A stretch of 64,000 nucleotides of DNA from Plazaster borealis (lineage: Eukaryota > Echinodermata > Asteroidea > Forcipulatida > Labidiasteridae). The stretch lies in the NCBI GenBank assembly GCA_021014325.1, contig JAJGQC010000602.1, positions 406,270-470,269 on the forward strand, read 5' to 3'. Each line of letters opens with the position of its first letter. Position 1 is the first letter of the stretch. A program made the translations under genes and the position numbers. The notes under the pieces were generated by a model that was given only the letters and a program-made list of their open reading frames with translations, did not search any database and had not been told where the DNA came from. Below, in pieces: positions 47,350-59,300 of the stretch.

Positions 47350-48251
47350 AGCAAACAAGTTGTACATTAAGTCAGTCATTGTGATTAAACAACATTTAAT
47401 TGTGATTTAAAATAATAGTACAGTGGCCCTGAATAATTAGGTCACCAAAATGACATTTTTGAAGTGGCGTACAACTTGATGGGTTGTTTATATGCAAATT
47501 AAGTCATAGCGACATGAATGGTATAAACACTAAACAGCGAGGGGTGTGTTTGGGTGTGTTTGTATACACATTCAAACCGGGGACCTATAACAAAAGAGGA
47601 CAATAGGGTCCCCGGTTCGGTAAAGGTCCCCAGTTGGAAAGTGTGTACAAAACTAATGGGAGATGTTTCCAAAAAGTTTAAGTACAAACAAAAGAGGGAC
47701 ATAGGAGGTCCCGATTGCAGGTGTTTACACACTTGTGTGTGTGTGTGTGGGGGGGGGGGGGTTATCGCAGTTTCATCTGTTTTATTTTTAATTGGAATTT
47801 TTTATTGGCATTTAAAAGAATAGCTATATTTATTTTTAATGTTTAGTCTTTGTGTACACCTTGAAAGAAAAGCTCATCATTTTTTTAATTGCATGACTTA
47901 AAGAATAAATTGACTTGGAATCATAGAATCTGATAAAAGCGGGAAGTTTAATTTCAAAATTGCCGTCTGTTTTTGGCTCAGTGACGAGGAACAAGAACAA
48001 GGAATTAAAAATTAAATTAATTTAAGGCTACAAAATTTGGCAAATGTCTTTTCCTTTTTTTCTTGGGGGGGGGGGGGTTATAGGAAACAAAACCTACACT
48101 GCAGGCGTTATTTTTACGAATAATGAGGAATGGTCCCACAAATGGAACATTTTACAGAATATACTGATCTTTACATGTATTTTATTATTTTTTAAAGAAC
48201 AGGCATTGCAGAATTTTAAGTTGTATTAAGATGAACTGTCAACTCACATTA

Positions 48252-48423
48252 TAGACCTTTATCATGGTGCGGCTATCTTGATTTTCTCCCATTCAAATCA
48301 ATGTAACCAAACCGAGGCTCTAACAGCAAATAGCCTGGTTCCTTTTTTGTACATTAAATATTTGCAATTGTTACTGCTATTGGATACAGGACCAAGATAG
48401 CAGTGCAGCATGATAAAGGTCTA
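48252..48423. mobile_element. Mariner-type MITE nested in the P-like transposon
   Basis: Ends TAGACCTTTATCATG and CATGATAAAGGTCTA are perfect 15-bp inverted repeats bounded by TA. Length 172 bp. Confidence 0.85.
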
Positions 48424-49255
48424 TTATCATTGACAGCCCCAAGCAGTCATTAAATTCAATTTATGTTTTACATGTATATGTTTTGAACTTCTGTATATAC
48501 TTATATACTGATATTTTTAATTATTGTATTGTCATTTTAGCCCTGAGATGCATAGAATTCAATGCATGTTTTACATGTGTATGTAAGTATGTATATTTAC
48601 TTATTTATATATTTACTTGTACATTTCTAACCAATTTTATACTTCTGTATAATACTTCTGTAAAATTTGAGATATTTTAGTAATTTTATTGTCATTTTAG
48701 CCCTGCTGCAATTTGTGCTATGGTGCTGTCCGTGAGTTTAATTGAATAAATTACACAGCTGTTCTATTCACTGTATTCATTGTCTGTTGGGTTAGTAAGA
48801 CATTTTACCACCCACCCCGTAGGTCCCAACAAATAATACAAAAACAACTACAGATGTTCGAATTCTGTTCAGATAAGTGTTTTAATTGTTGATTTTATAC
48901 AAGAAATCCCGATTTTGGGCAATAATATTGTCCTGTTGACTCTGTCATTTATTATGCATACAACTCAAAGATCTAAAGCAATGCTATTTTGCTTTTAAGG
49001 CCCCCGGAGAAAATACCAGTTGATCGTCCCCTCTCTCATCAATCTTTTAGAATTTGTAACTACATAAAGTGTGGACTGAAGAATTGGTGACCAGTTTGAA
49101 TTATGCTTGGCGGCCACCTTCAAATGAATAAAACAAAATAAAAAGACCCTCTATGCATGATCATTGGGGGCGCTACGGCTGTTCTGCCGAGCGATGTATG
49201 AGAGATTATCACTCTCTGTGCATGAACATTGGGGCGCGTGATTGATTCAGCTCCC

Positions 49256-49350
49256 TAAGATGGCGGCCGCGCCTCCAGTGCGTATTTCACTCATTTGCGC
49301 GCTTGCGCGTGAGTTCCCTATCTTGCACCTACGGCGCTATACGATCTTTG
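49256..49350 (-). repeat. Right terminal inverted repeat of the P-like transposon
   Basis: About 95 bp from TAAGATGGCGGCCGC to GGCGCTATACGATCTTTG. Inverted to 44,170-44,259. Confidence 0.92.
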
Positions 49351-49359
49351 GGCTAGATG

Positions 49360-49569
49360 TATAGATCGTATTGAATATGACGTCACCATTCAAATATCTG
49401 CCCTTCAACATGGCGTCTGTGAGCGTGTGCGCTTGGGTGTGCGTGCATGTGCCGTAGAAATCAAACCGGATTGCTGCGTGCTGCGTGTTTCATTGATACG
49501 CGCTTAGACGCTCATACGGTTTGCCCTACAAGATGGCGACTTTCATAGCATTATTCAATACGGTCTATA
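49360..49569. mobile_element. MITE with TATAGA(C/T)CGTATTGAATA ends
   Basis: TATAGATCGTATTGAATATG on the left and ATTATTCAATACGGTCTATA on the right are inverted; length 210 bp with TA at the ends. It starts two bases after the 8-bp target duplication of the P-like transposon. Confidence 0.8.
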
Positions 49570-49581
49570 GTCGGCGGGCAG

Positions 49582-49695
49582 ATGGCCGGTTCCTCTGTGG
49601 ACCCAGGGGCGCAAGGCGAAGATGATGAACATGGCTTTATGCCAAGAAAACCCACCGGCTCTTTTCAGATTCACCATAACAAAAAGAGATTTTGA
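49582..49695 (+). CDS. Short open frame, function unknown
   Basis: An ATG just after the MITE opens MAGSSVDPGAQGEDDEHGFM and stops after 37 codons. The codon content is more protein-like than that of its neighbours, but there is no clear donor or family. It could be a first exon or chance. Confidence 0.18.
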   Translation: MAGSSVDPGAQGEDDEHGFMPRKPTGSFQIHHNKKRF

Positions 49696-49870
49696 CCTTG
49701 TTTGTTTTCATAAAAAACTGTACATTAAACATGTACCTATATTTATTTTTTGTTGGCCTCTAGCATGTCCTACTCAAACTCCTAAACTACGATGTCCATC
49801 TGATTGTTTCGTTTCCCCTTATACCTCTCTCAGTCCCTCTTGGTATGTAGAGACATGGGAAGAAGCCGGT

Positions 49871-50362
49871 CCTCTATTTAAAAGGACAAGCATTCACCAG
49901 AATACACCAAAAGCAGAATCCATGACATCAAAAATATAAAATAATCTCCTGTACTGATTTTAATCCTCCAATACTATAGCACACAATACAAAATATAATT
50001 GTATGCACAATGCACAGCACAGTCACTTATATTAAGGGCAAAAGGTCAACACAAAACAGGGAAGGCCATACACTAGTTTACAATGATTCAATCAGCCCTT
50101 AAAAATTACAATATTTCTGGAGTAAAGTTATGATTTGATACAGAACAATACCCACAGATAACTCTATGAGCTTATCCCTCCCAGATAAAAATTATATGGA
50201 GCATGGCCAGAGCCATGCTCCCTACAAAATAGAGAGAAATACCTAGACAAAAATCAGCCCAAAGGTCGCGACCCCAAACAGAACTTTTTTAAAGTAAATT
50301 ATGCTAATCACAAAGTTGGATCAGACACTTGAACACTGAGGGCGCACTTGGGTTCCCTGCAG
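49871..50362. repeat. ~0.5-kb duplicated block, copy 1
   Basis: From CCTCTATTTAAAAGGACAAG to GAGGGCGCACTTGGGTTCCC. Copy 2 is at 51,010-51,541 and a shortened copy 3 at 51,919-52,262. The copies are clearly similar, with small indels. Confidence 0.9.
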
Positions 50363-50560
50363 CAGAGCTGTGTATTGAGAGAGTTGCGAAACCTTGCGAT
50401 TAGAAGCCATTTTGTCTCAAAAATGCATTGGCGAATACAGGGTGCCAGACTAGTCTGCCCATTGGGTTGTGCTGGATTTGGAACAAAATGGCGTCCAGCA
50501 ACCACGTGACCGGAGAAAGCTGGTCCCTCCATGTCCCAACTCTCTCAATACACAGCTCTG
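50363..50560. mobile_element. 198-bp hAT-like MITE with perfect 8-bp duplication
   Basis: Ends CAGAGCTGTGTATTGAGAGA and TCTCTCAATACACAGCTCTG are perfect inverted repeats, flanked by CCCTGCAG on both sides (50,355-50,362 and 50,561-50,568). It sits at the end of copy 1 of the duplicated block and is absent from copy 2. Confidence 0.93.
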
Positions 50561-51009
50561 CCCTGCAGGTTCCCTACTTCAGACCACGCAACCCGAGTGC
50601 GACCTAGTATGACATTTACAATGATTTACACCTTTAAAGCATTATGCATATTTTTAACTCAATCTCATAAAATGATGCACCAGATCCATCCTACTACAAA
50701 CCAGACATAATATACTAACATGGCGGGAATCGCTTGTCTCTATTTACGATAGAGGAACCATGACAATACACTATACAACCAAATGGTTATTTAAAATCAC
50801 ATCCACGCGGAAACCTATTACATCAATCCTCAGGAGAAAACCTTAAGACCAGGGTTTAAATCCGGTAAAACCGACGCCTTTATTCAAATATTAAACTCAA
50901 TGATAAAAGCGTATTGAGTAGCAATACCGAAAATAGAAACATGGCAAAAATTGCGAATACACTATCTTTTCTACAACGCCATTTGCAGAGACACCGGAAG
51001 GAGGCCAGT

Positions 51010-51541
51010 CCTCTATTTAAAAAGGACGAGCATTCACCAGAATACACCAAAAGCAGAATCCATATGACATCCAAAATATAAAATAAGCTCCTGTACAGGT
51101 TTTAATCCTCCAATACTATAGCACACAATACACAATATAATAGTATACACAATGCACAGCACAGTCACTTATAATAAGGGCAAAAGGTCAACACAACATG
51201 AGGCTGGCCACACACTAGTTTACAATGATTCAATCTGCCCTAAAAATAACAATATTTCTGGAATGAAATGATGATTTGATACAGAACTTTACCCACAGAT
51301 AACTATATGAGCTTATACCTCCCAGATACAAATTATATGGAGCATGGCCAGAGCCATCCCCCCACAAAATAGAGAGAAATACCTTGACAAAAAATAAACG
51401 AGCTCTCTTGTGCTCAAAGCTAAAATGAAAAAGAGAGTGAGCCCAAAGGACGCAACCCCAAACAGAACTATTTATTAAAAATTATGCTAATCACAAAGTT
51501 GGATCAAACACATGAACACTGAGGGCGCACTTTGGTCCCCT
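51010..51541. repeat. ~0.5-kb duplicated block, copy 2
   Basis: Matches copy 1 at 49,871, with an extra ~40 bp around 51,395-51,440 (AACGAGCTCTCTTGTGCTC). It ends directly before the AAAAGGA that borders the telomere-repeat element. Confidence 0.9.
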
Positions 51542-51548
51542 AAAAGGA

Positions 51549-51918
51549 TGGTGACTGCTCTATATTCGACACCCCTATAATCCGACACCTCTATGTTCCG
51601 ACAAACCCTCAAGATTTAAATGCTAGGTTAGGTTAGGTTAGGTTAGAGTTAGGTTAGGGTTAGGATTAGAGTTAGTGTTAGAGTTAGGGTTAGGTTAGGT
51701 TAGGTTAGGGTTAGGTTAGGTTAGGTTAGGTTAGGGTTAGGTTAGGGTTAGGGTTAGGTTAGGGTTAGGTTAGGGTTAGGGTTAGGTTAGGATTAGGATT
51801 AGAGTTAGTGTTAGTGTTAGAGTTAGGTTAGAGTTAGGTTAGGATTAGAAAATACACACAGGGTGTCGGAACATAGGGGTGTTGGACCATAGGGGTGTCG
51901 AAACATAGCGTTGTAACC
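51549..51918. mobile_element. Element carrying a telomere-like array (copy 3)
   Basis: Starts TGGTGACTGCTCTATATTCG, with CGACACCCCTATAATCCGAC, a GGTTAG/GGGTTAG array (about 51,623-51,845), then GTGTCGGAACATAGGGGTGT repeats. It is flanked by AAAAGGA on both sides (51,542-51,548 and 51,919-51,925), consistent with a 7-bp target duplication at the junction of two duplicated blocks. Same family as 16,947-18,112. Confidence 0.78.
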
Positions 51919-52262
51919 AAAAGGACAAGCATTCACCAGAATACACCAAAAGCAGAATCCATACGACTTCAAAAATATAAAATATAAAATAATCTCCTGT
52001 GTACAGGTTTTAATCCTCCAATACTATAGCACACAATATACAATATATTTGTATACACAATGCACAGCACTTATACTAAGGGCAAAAGGTCAACACAACA
52101 GGAGGCTGGCCACACACAAGTTTACAATGATTCAGTCAGACCTAAACATGACAATATTTCTGGAATGAAATGATGATTTGATACAGAACAATACCCACAG
52201 ATAACTATATGAGCTTATCCCTCCCAGATAAATATTATAAGGAGCATGGCTCTGACAAATAT
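51919..52262. repeat. ~0.5-kb duplicated block, copy 3 (short)
   Basis: Begins AAAAGGACAAGCATTCACCA and follows copies 1 and 2 to about AAATATAGAAAATTACCTTG, where it ends against LINE 3' sequence. Confidence 0.85.
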
Positions 52263-52389
52263 AGAAAATTACCTTGACAAAAATAAACTTTTAAAGCACC
52301 GTGTCCGCTGCAAGCGGCGCTATGGCGCTGCTCTGCAAAACAACCAACATAAAAGAGAAAGTAGCATTACATAAGTACAAAATAGAGTT

Positions 52390-53130
52390 AACAAAATGCT
52401 TCTTTATGCAGGTAGGATTTTAAACTGTTCTTGTATATGCCAAGTGAATTTGAAAGTTTCACAGTTTCAGGTAGGGAGTTCCAAAGCCTTGGTGCTGCAA
52501 TCTGAAAACTTCTCTCCCCATTGATGATTCGCCATTTTTCCTGAAGGAGTTTTTGTTGTGCAGACCAGAAGCCACGATGCCCTGGGGCATATAATCGCAC
52601 AAGATCACTTAAATATGCTGGGGCATCACCTTGTAAAATCTTGAAAATAATGAGGCACAGTTTATATTTAACTCTTTGTTGGATAGGAGCCAGTGCAAGT
52701 AGGCTAATACGGGTGTGATGTGGTCCGCTTTCTTGGTGTATGTGATTATCCTTGCCGCGAAATTCTGTAGCCGTTGAAGACGAGAGAGGTGTATGCTGTT
52801 ATTTCCATATAAAAGCGAGTTGCATGAATGGACAATGGTTTCCGCAGCATCCCTTGTGAGGTGATCCCGTATTCTGCCAATATTCCTAATTGACATAAAA
52901 ACAGCCTTAGATATTGCTGTCACCTGGCTTTCCATTGTCATAGCTGAGTCAAACATCACACCTAAATTACGAACATTAGTGGAAGGCTCAATGAGCATCA
53001 CCAACTCTAATGTGTTCAATATTGACTTTCCTAATTTGCTGTTTGAAACCTAGAATCATGAATTCAGTTTTTGCATCATTTCGCTTAAGAAAGTTACGAT
53101 TCATCCATGTTCCGACATCGTAGATGCAGT
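52390..53130 (-). pseudogene. CR1/L2-like LINE, 3' end of the RT ORF
   Basis: Minus-strand fragments in shifting frames read NRNFLKRNDAKTEFMILGFK, VRNLGVMFDSAMTMESQ, ISKAVFMSIRNIGRIRDHLT, LQRLQNFAARIITYTKKADH, AYLSDLVRLYAP and FQIAAPRLWNSLPETVKLSN. These are the well-known C-terminal signatures of CR1/L2/Jockey-type LINE reverse transcriptases. The catalytic FADD box lies further upstream and is missing. A short internal deletion and at least two frameshifts show that it is dead. The 5' side is cut by the minisatellite at 53,142. Confidence 0.88.
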
Positions 53131-53141
53131 GTTCGATGACT

Positions 53142-53280
53142 TCACTCCGGCCGCCAAACTCCAGCCACAAACTCCAGCAGCCCAACTCCAGCCGCCACAC
53201 TCCAGCCACCAAACTCCAGCCACCAAGTTCCAGCCGCCAAACTCCAGCCACAAACTCCGCCACAAACTCCAAACTCCAAA
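53142..53280. repeat. Short minisatellite (CCAAACTCCAGCCA)
   Basis: About nine copies of a 14-16-bp unit close to CCGCCAAACTCCAGCCA. A similar AACTCCAAGC motif borders the far end of the 14-bp satellite at 60,398-60,450. Confidence 0.9.
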
Positions 53281-54434
53281 CACCAGTCTGAAATGAAATA
53301 AAAATCGGGACAATGTGTTAAGGACAATGTGTTTACATGCTGAAAATTGTGCATGGTTTTTCACTATCTCCTCCTGACTCACACAACAGATTAAGCCCAA
53401 CTTTTCACAGGTTTGTTATTTCATGTACATTGTATGTGGTTGATCAAACAAAACATGAACACTGTTCAGACTATTTTGTGGGCATTTGCCCACAAAATAG
53501 TAGCGGGAGGGACTGGCCAGAGGTCAGAGGTCAGTGACCACGTCCGACCAAATCAAGCATTTTTACATTTGGTCACTAAACTTCAACAGAGGAAAGTTTG
53601 CTCTACATGTACAAACTGCTCCGTGATTTGAAAATGTTTTGCCTCTGCTGGATATCCAATCTGGATTGAGCCTGACCAATAATCTGAATATGCATTAATT
53701 TCTTGTCCTGTTCTATGATAATTGGTGGAGTGTCGTGGCCTAGTGATGCAGACCTCACAGAACAGACCGGACTTGTTATTATCACCACACAAAAGGACAC
53801 TTTAAATGTAGTTCCATCAGCCTGCGTGGCTTATGTTATGATCTGTCAGTCAATGTCAATCACTCAAAATACACTTGTTACCCTCAGCCCTTATATTGTA
53901 GCTACCGCAAAATATCTCAAAACCATGTTCAGATACCTGAGCATTGTGACGCTCACATTTAACCTTGAAATTGATCTCATCACCTTGACCTTTTCAACCA
54001 CAAAACAATCCCAACTTTCCTTTCTCTAAGAGCAACCCCCACTTAAATTAAGGTCCGAAACCTAATAGCTATGACTCACCACAAAGACCTGGACCTTTGA
54101 CCTTATTCACCCCCAAAACAACTTTCCTTTCTCTAAGAGCAAACCTCCACCCAAGTTACAGGTCCAAATATCCTTTGTAACTCAAGTTACAATCTGAAAG
54201 CATTTAGTTATAACTCACCACCGTGACCTAGACCTTGACCTTTTAAGTAAGTGGCATGGAAAATGTTATCTTTGTTATTTCTTTTTCGAATTAAAATTGC
54301 TGGAGAGTTTTGCAGCTTTTTTAATTCAATCAAAATGAATACAGAAAACTAAAAATAGCGAAAGAAGTTCTGAGAAAATCGTGTGTTCAGGATTGTTTAT
54401 ATTGTTGCAATAAAAATAAGCAACACAAATTTGA
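53281..54434. other. No supportable gene
   Basis: A MITE remnant (GCCCAACTTTTCACAGGTTT) is near 53,394, and a pair TATTTTGTGGGCA/TGCCCACAAAATA forms a hairpin at 53,472-53,502. ACCTTGACCTTTT-type repeats occur at 53,980-54,245. Confidence 0.45.
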
Positions 54435-54871
54435 GGGGTTGTGAAATGCCACAAACAGTTCTCTTAACGATTGGTGCTGGTATGAGCTTTCTTATCACTG
54501 AGTCCCCAGAATGAAACTAATCAAGAAAGTAGCATGGACAATTTGAATAATCAAAAGCTAACTGTTGTTATTTCTTTATTTAGGAGTTTACCTTGCTGGA
54601 GAGTGCAGCTCCTTTACTGTAGGCCAGTCAAGACATCTACTTGTTGACGGGTAGATCACTTAGCTCTTTCGAGATGGTGAGCCTCAGATGCAACACAAAC
54701 AAACAATTAAAACAGTCAGTTTCAGAAAAATTGCTTTACCTGAAAGTTTGGTGTAAACTTCAAGCAAAACTGAATACAACAAAATGAAAACAGCCAAGAA
54801 AAGTTCTCGGGAACTGGTGCATATCAGGGTTCTTTTGGCTGTTGCAATGAAGATAAGCAACAGACATATTG
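54435..54871 (-). repeat. Duplicated unit with exon-like core, copy A
   Basis: On the minus strand the unit holds a TM-like open stretch (LFLAVFILLYSVLLEVYTKL) ending at TTTCAG|GTAAAGC. It then holds an exon-like segment between GCATCTGAG and CCAGCAAG|GTAAAC, about 93 bp with stops in all frames. Copies B, C and D are at 55,528, 55,951 and 60,448. The GTAAA donor is kept in all four. Confidence 0.6.
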
Positions 54872-55527
54872 TCGGCATTTTCACGAAGTGGCGAATCCGT
54901 GCAAAACAATTTTTACAGCATTTTGTTTTTTTGCATTTTTAAAAATGTATTTGGTGTCCCTAAGAATTCTAAAAAGTTTTTAAGTCTTGAAAGCGTATAG
55001 TTTTTTAAATACGGTAATTGCATAAACGGCGAATCAGTCAGCTTCACGGATTTGCGTTTTCACGAACCGGCGAATAACCTTTTCCCCAGGGTTTATTTGT
55101 AGTGCTACCACTTAAGCCGCTTGTCAACGCTGCCACCGCGAATCCGCGCCCTGTGTGTGGTGAATCCGGTGTTTAGAGCATTTTGCTTCACGAACCGGCA
55201 AATCTTTGACCCCGCAGGGTTTCCACTAACCGCGAATCCTGTGTGTGGTGAATCCGCGCCTGTGTGTGGCGAGTCCGGGTGCTCGCCATTTTCGCTTTTC
55301 ACGAACTGGCGATTAAGTTTTGAACCAAACAGCATCCTAACAAAGCATCACAATAAAGAAATAAGTATCTAGTCATGTCATTTAACTTATACACTACCGT
55401 ATCACTAAAAAATATTTAACACTTTCAATTAATAGACCAGCGAAAAACACATTTTTTAAATGTGACCAACTTTGTTTTTCAGCTGCTAGGGCGGATTCGC
55501 TCGTTCGTAAAAACGCCAATGATATGA
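54872..55527. mobile_element. Element with CGAATCCG-containing inverted ends, inserted in the unit
   Basis: The left end TCGGCATTTTCACGAAGTGG then CGAATCCG and the right end GCGGATTCGCTCG then TTCGTAAAAACGCCA are inverted. The unit sequence CAGACATAT...GAGGCG is continuous in copy B but interrupted here. Internal GTGTGTGGTGAATCCGCG repeats occur. Confidence 0.7.
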
Positions 55528-55950
55528 GGCGACATCTCAATTGCCGCAAAGAGTTCTCTTGACGATTGGTGCTGGTATGAGCTTTCTTATCACCGAGTCC
55601 CCAGAATGAAACTAATCAAGAAAGTGGCATGGACAATTTTAATAACCAAAAGCTAACTTTTGTTATTTCTTTATTTAAGAATTTACCTTGCTGGAGAGTG
55701 CAGCTCCTTTACTATATGCCAGACAAGACATCTACTTGTTGACGGGTAGATCACTTTGCTCTTCGAGATTGTGAGCCTCAGATGCAACACAAACAAACAA
55801 TTAAAGCAGTCAGTTTAAGAAAAATTGCTTTACCTAAGAATTTGGTGTAAACTTCAAGCAAAACTGAATACAACAAATGAAAACAGCCAAGAAAAGTTCT
55901 CGACTTTTGGCTGTTGCCATTAAGATAAGCAACAGACATATGAGGCGGCA
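55528..55950 (-). repeat. Duplicated unit, copy B
   Basis: Homologous to copy A, including CCTTTACTATATGCCAGACA and the TTACCTTGCTGGAGAGTGCA border. Its TM-like frame is shortened by deletions. Confidence 0.85.
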
Positions 55951-56180
55951 TCTCAAATGCCGCAAACAGTTCTCTTGACGATTGGTGCTGGTATGAGCTT
56001 TCTTATCACTGAGTCCCCAGAATGAAACTAATCAAGTAAGTGGCATGGACAATTTTAATAACCAAAAGCTAACTTTTGTTATTTCTTTATTTAGGAATTT
56101 ACCTTGCTGGAGTGTGCAGCTCCTTTACTGTAGGCCAGTGAAGACATCTACTTGTTGACGGGTAGATCTCAGATGCAATA
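55951..56180 (-). repeat. Duplicated unit, copy C (partial)
   Basis: Homologous to copies A and B up to GGGTAGATCTCAGATGCAAT, then diverges into the approach to the 14-bp satellite. Confidence 0.85.
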
Positions 56181-56324
56181 AAGAAATCAAACAAAATTCC
56201 ACAGATGAAAAAGTGGTTTAATAATGAAAATATCACAACTTCAAGAGAAGATCTTACACTCTACAAAGAAGAAGATCTTACGGGAAAGGGCTTGCACAAA
56301 CTCCAAACTGCAAACTTGAAACTG

Positions 56325-59300
56325 CGAACATGAAACTACAAGCTGGAAACTACAAGCTGGAACTACAAACTGGAAACTACCAACTGGAAACTACAAGCTG
56401 GAGACTACAAACTGGTAACTACAAACTGGTAACTACAAACTGGTAACTACAAACTGGAAACTACAAACTGGAAACTACAAGCTGAAAACTACAAGCTGAA
56501 AACTACAAGCTGGAAACTACAAACTGTTAACTACAAACTGAAAACTACAAACTGGAAACTAGAAACTGGAAACTACAAGCTGAAAACTACAAGCTGGAAA
56601 CTACAAACTGGAAACTACAAACTGGAAACTACAAACTGGAAACTACAAACTGGTAACTACAAACTGGTAACTACAAACTGGTAACTACAAACTGGTAACT
56701 ACAAACTGGAAACTACAAACTGGAAACTACAAGCTGAAAACTACAAGCTGAAAACTACAAGCTGAAAACTACAAGCTGGAAACTACAAGCTGGAAACTAC
56801 AAACTGGAAACTACAAACTGGAAACTACAAACTGGAAACTACAAACTGGAAACTACAAACTGGAAACTACAAACTGGAAACTACAAACTGGAAACTACAA
56901 ACTGGAAACTACAAACTGGAAACTACAAACTGATAACTACAAGCTGGTAACTACAAACTGGTATCTACAAACTGGAAACTACAAACTGGAAACTACAAGC
57001 TGATAACTACAAGCTGGAAACTACAAGCTGGAAACTACAAGCTGAAAACTACAAGCTGGAAACTACAAACTGGAAACTACAAACTGGAAACTACAAACTG
57101 GAAACTACAAACTGGAAACTACAAACTGGTAACTACAAACTGGAAACTACAAACTGGAAACTACAAACTGGAAACTACAAACTGGAAACTACAAACTGAA
57201 AACTACAAACTGGAAACTACAAACTGAAAACTACAAACTGGAAACTACAAACTGGAAACTACAAACTGGAAACTACAAACTGATAACTACAAACTGGAAA
57301 CTACAAACTGGAAACTACAAACTGGAAACTACAAACTGATAACTACAAACTGATAACTACAAGCTGGTAACTACATGCTAGTAACTACAAACTGGTAACT
57401 ACAAACTGGAAACTACAAGCTGAAAACTACAAGCTGAAAACTACAAGCTGGAAACTACAAACTGGAAACTACAAACTGGAAACTACAAACTGAAAACTAC
57501 AAACTGTTAACTACAAACTGGAAACTACAAACTGGTAACTACAAACTGGAAACTACAAACTGGAAACTACAAACTGGAAACTACAAACTGGAAACTACAA
57601 ACTGGAAACTACAAACTGGAAACTACAAACTGGAAACTACAAACTGGAAACTACAAACTGGAAACTACAAACTGGAAACTACAAACTGGAAACTACAAAC
57701 TGATAACTACAAACTGATAACTACAAACTGATAACTACAAACTGATAACTACAAACTGGAAACTACAAACTGGAAACTACAAACTGGAAACTACAAACTG
57801 GAAACTACAAACTGGAAACTACAAACTGGAAACTACAAACTGGAAACTACACGCTGGAAACTACAAGCTGGAAACTACAAACTGGAAACTACAAACTGGA
57901 AACTACAAGCTGGAAACTACAAACTGAAAACTAAAAGCTGGAAACTACAAACTGAAAACTACAAACTGGAAACTACAAACTGGAAACTACAAACTGGAAA
58001 CTACAAGCTGAAAACTACAAGCTGAAAACTACAAGCTGGAAACTACATGCTGTAAACTACAAGCTGGTAACTACAAACTGGTTACTACAAACTGGAAACT
58101 ACAAACTGGTAACTACAAACTGGAAACTACAAACTGGTAACTACAAACTGGAAACTACAAACTGGTAACTACAAACTGGAAACTACAAACTGGAAACTAC
58201 AAACTGGAAACTACAAACTGGAAACTACAAACTGGAAACTACAAACTGGAAACTACAAACTGGAAACTACAAACTGATAACTACAAACTGGAAACTACAA
58301 ACTGGAAACTACAAACTGGAAACTACAAACTGGAAACTACAAACTGGAAACTACAAACTGGAAACTACAAACTGGAAACTACAAACTGGAAACTACAAGC
58401 TGGAAACTACAAGCTGGAAACTACAAACTGGAAACTACAAACTGGAAACTACAAACTGGAAACTACAAGCTGGAAACTACAAACTGAAAACTAAAAGCTG
58501 GAAACTACAAACTGGAAACTACAAACTGGAAACTACAAACTGAAAACTACAAACTGGAAACTACAAACTGAAAACTACAAACTGGAAACTACAAACTGGA
58601 AACTACAAACTGGAAACTACAAACTGATAACTACAAACTGGAAACTACAAACTGGAAACTACAAACTGGAAACTACAAACTGGAAACTACAAACTGATAA
58701 CTACAAACTGATAACTACAAGCTGGTAACTACATGCTAGTAACTACAAACTGGTAACTACAAACTGGAAACTACAAGCTGAAAACTACAAGCTGAAAACT
58801 ACAAGCTGGAAACTACAAACTGGAAACTACAAACTGGAAACTACAAACTGAAAACTACAAACTGGAAACTACAAACTGGAAACTACAAACTGGTAACTAC
58901 AAACTGGAAACTACAAACTGGAAACTACAAACTGGAAACTACAAACTGGAAACTACAAACTGGAAACTACAAACTGGAAACTACAAACTGGAAACTACAA
59001 ACTGGAAACTACAAACTGGAAACTACAAACTGGAAACTACAAACTGGAAACTATAAACTGGAAACTACAAACTGGAAACTACAAACTGGAAACTACAAAC
59101 TGGAAACTACAAACTGGAAACTACAAACTGGAAACTACAAACTGGAAACTACAAACTGGAAACTACAAACTGATAACTACAAACTGGAAACTACAAACTG
59201 ATAACTACAAACTGGAAACTACAAACTGGAAACTACAAACTGGAAACTACAAACTGGAAACTACAAACTGGAAACTACAAACTGGAAACTACAAACTGGA

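Larger units (their letters stand above)
44170..49350 (+). mobile_element. P-element-like DNA transposon, internally deleted
   Basis: This 5,181-bp element is bounded by inverted repeats starting CAAAGATCGTATAGCGCCGT and flanked by a perfect 8-bp duplication GGCTAGAT (44,162-44,169 and 49,351-49,358). P-superfamily transposons are known for 8-bp duplications and a transposase with an N-terminal THAP domain. Inside are THAP-coding exons and a transposase C-terminal segment, but no visible RNase H-like catalytic core. It also carries two younger MITEs (44,917-45,296 and 48,252-48,423). It is therefore a non-autonomous copy. Confidence 0.85.

Noticed and set aside
59000..59160. Centromeric satellite
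   Set aside because: A 14-bp period and location among gene-like repeats give no support for centromere function, and nothing in the sequence indicates it.
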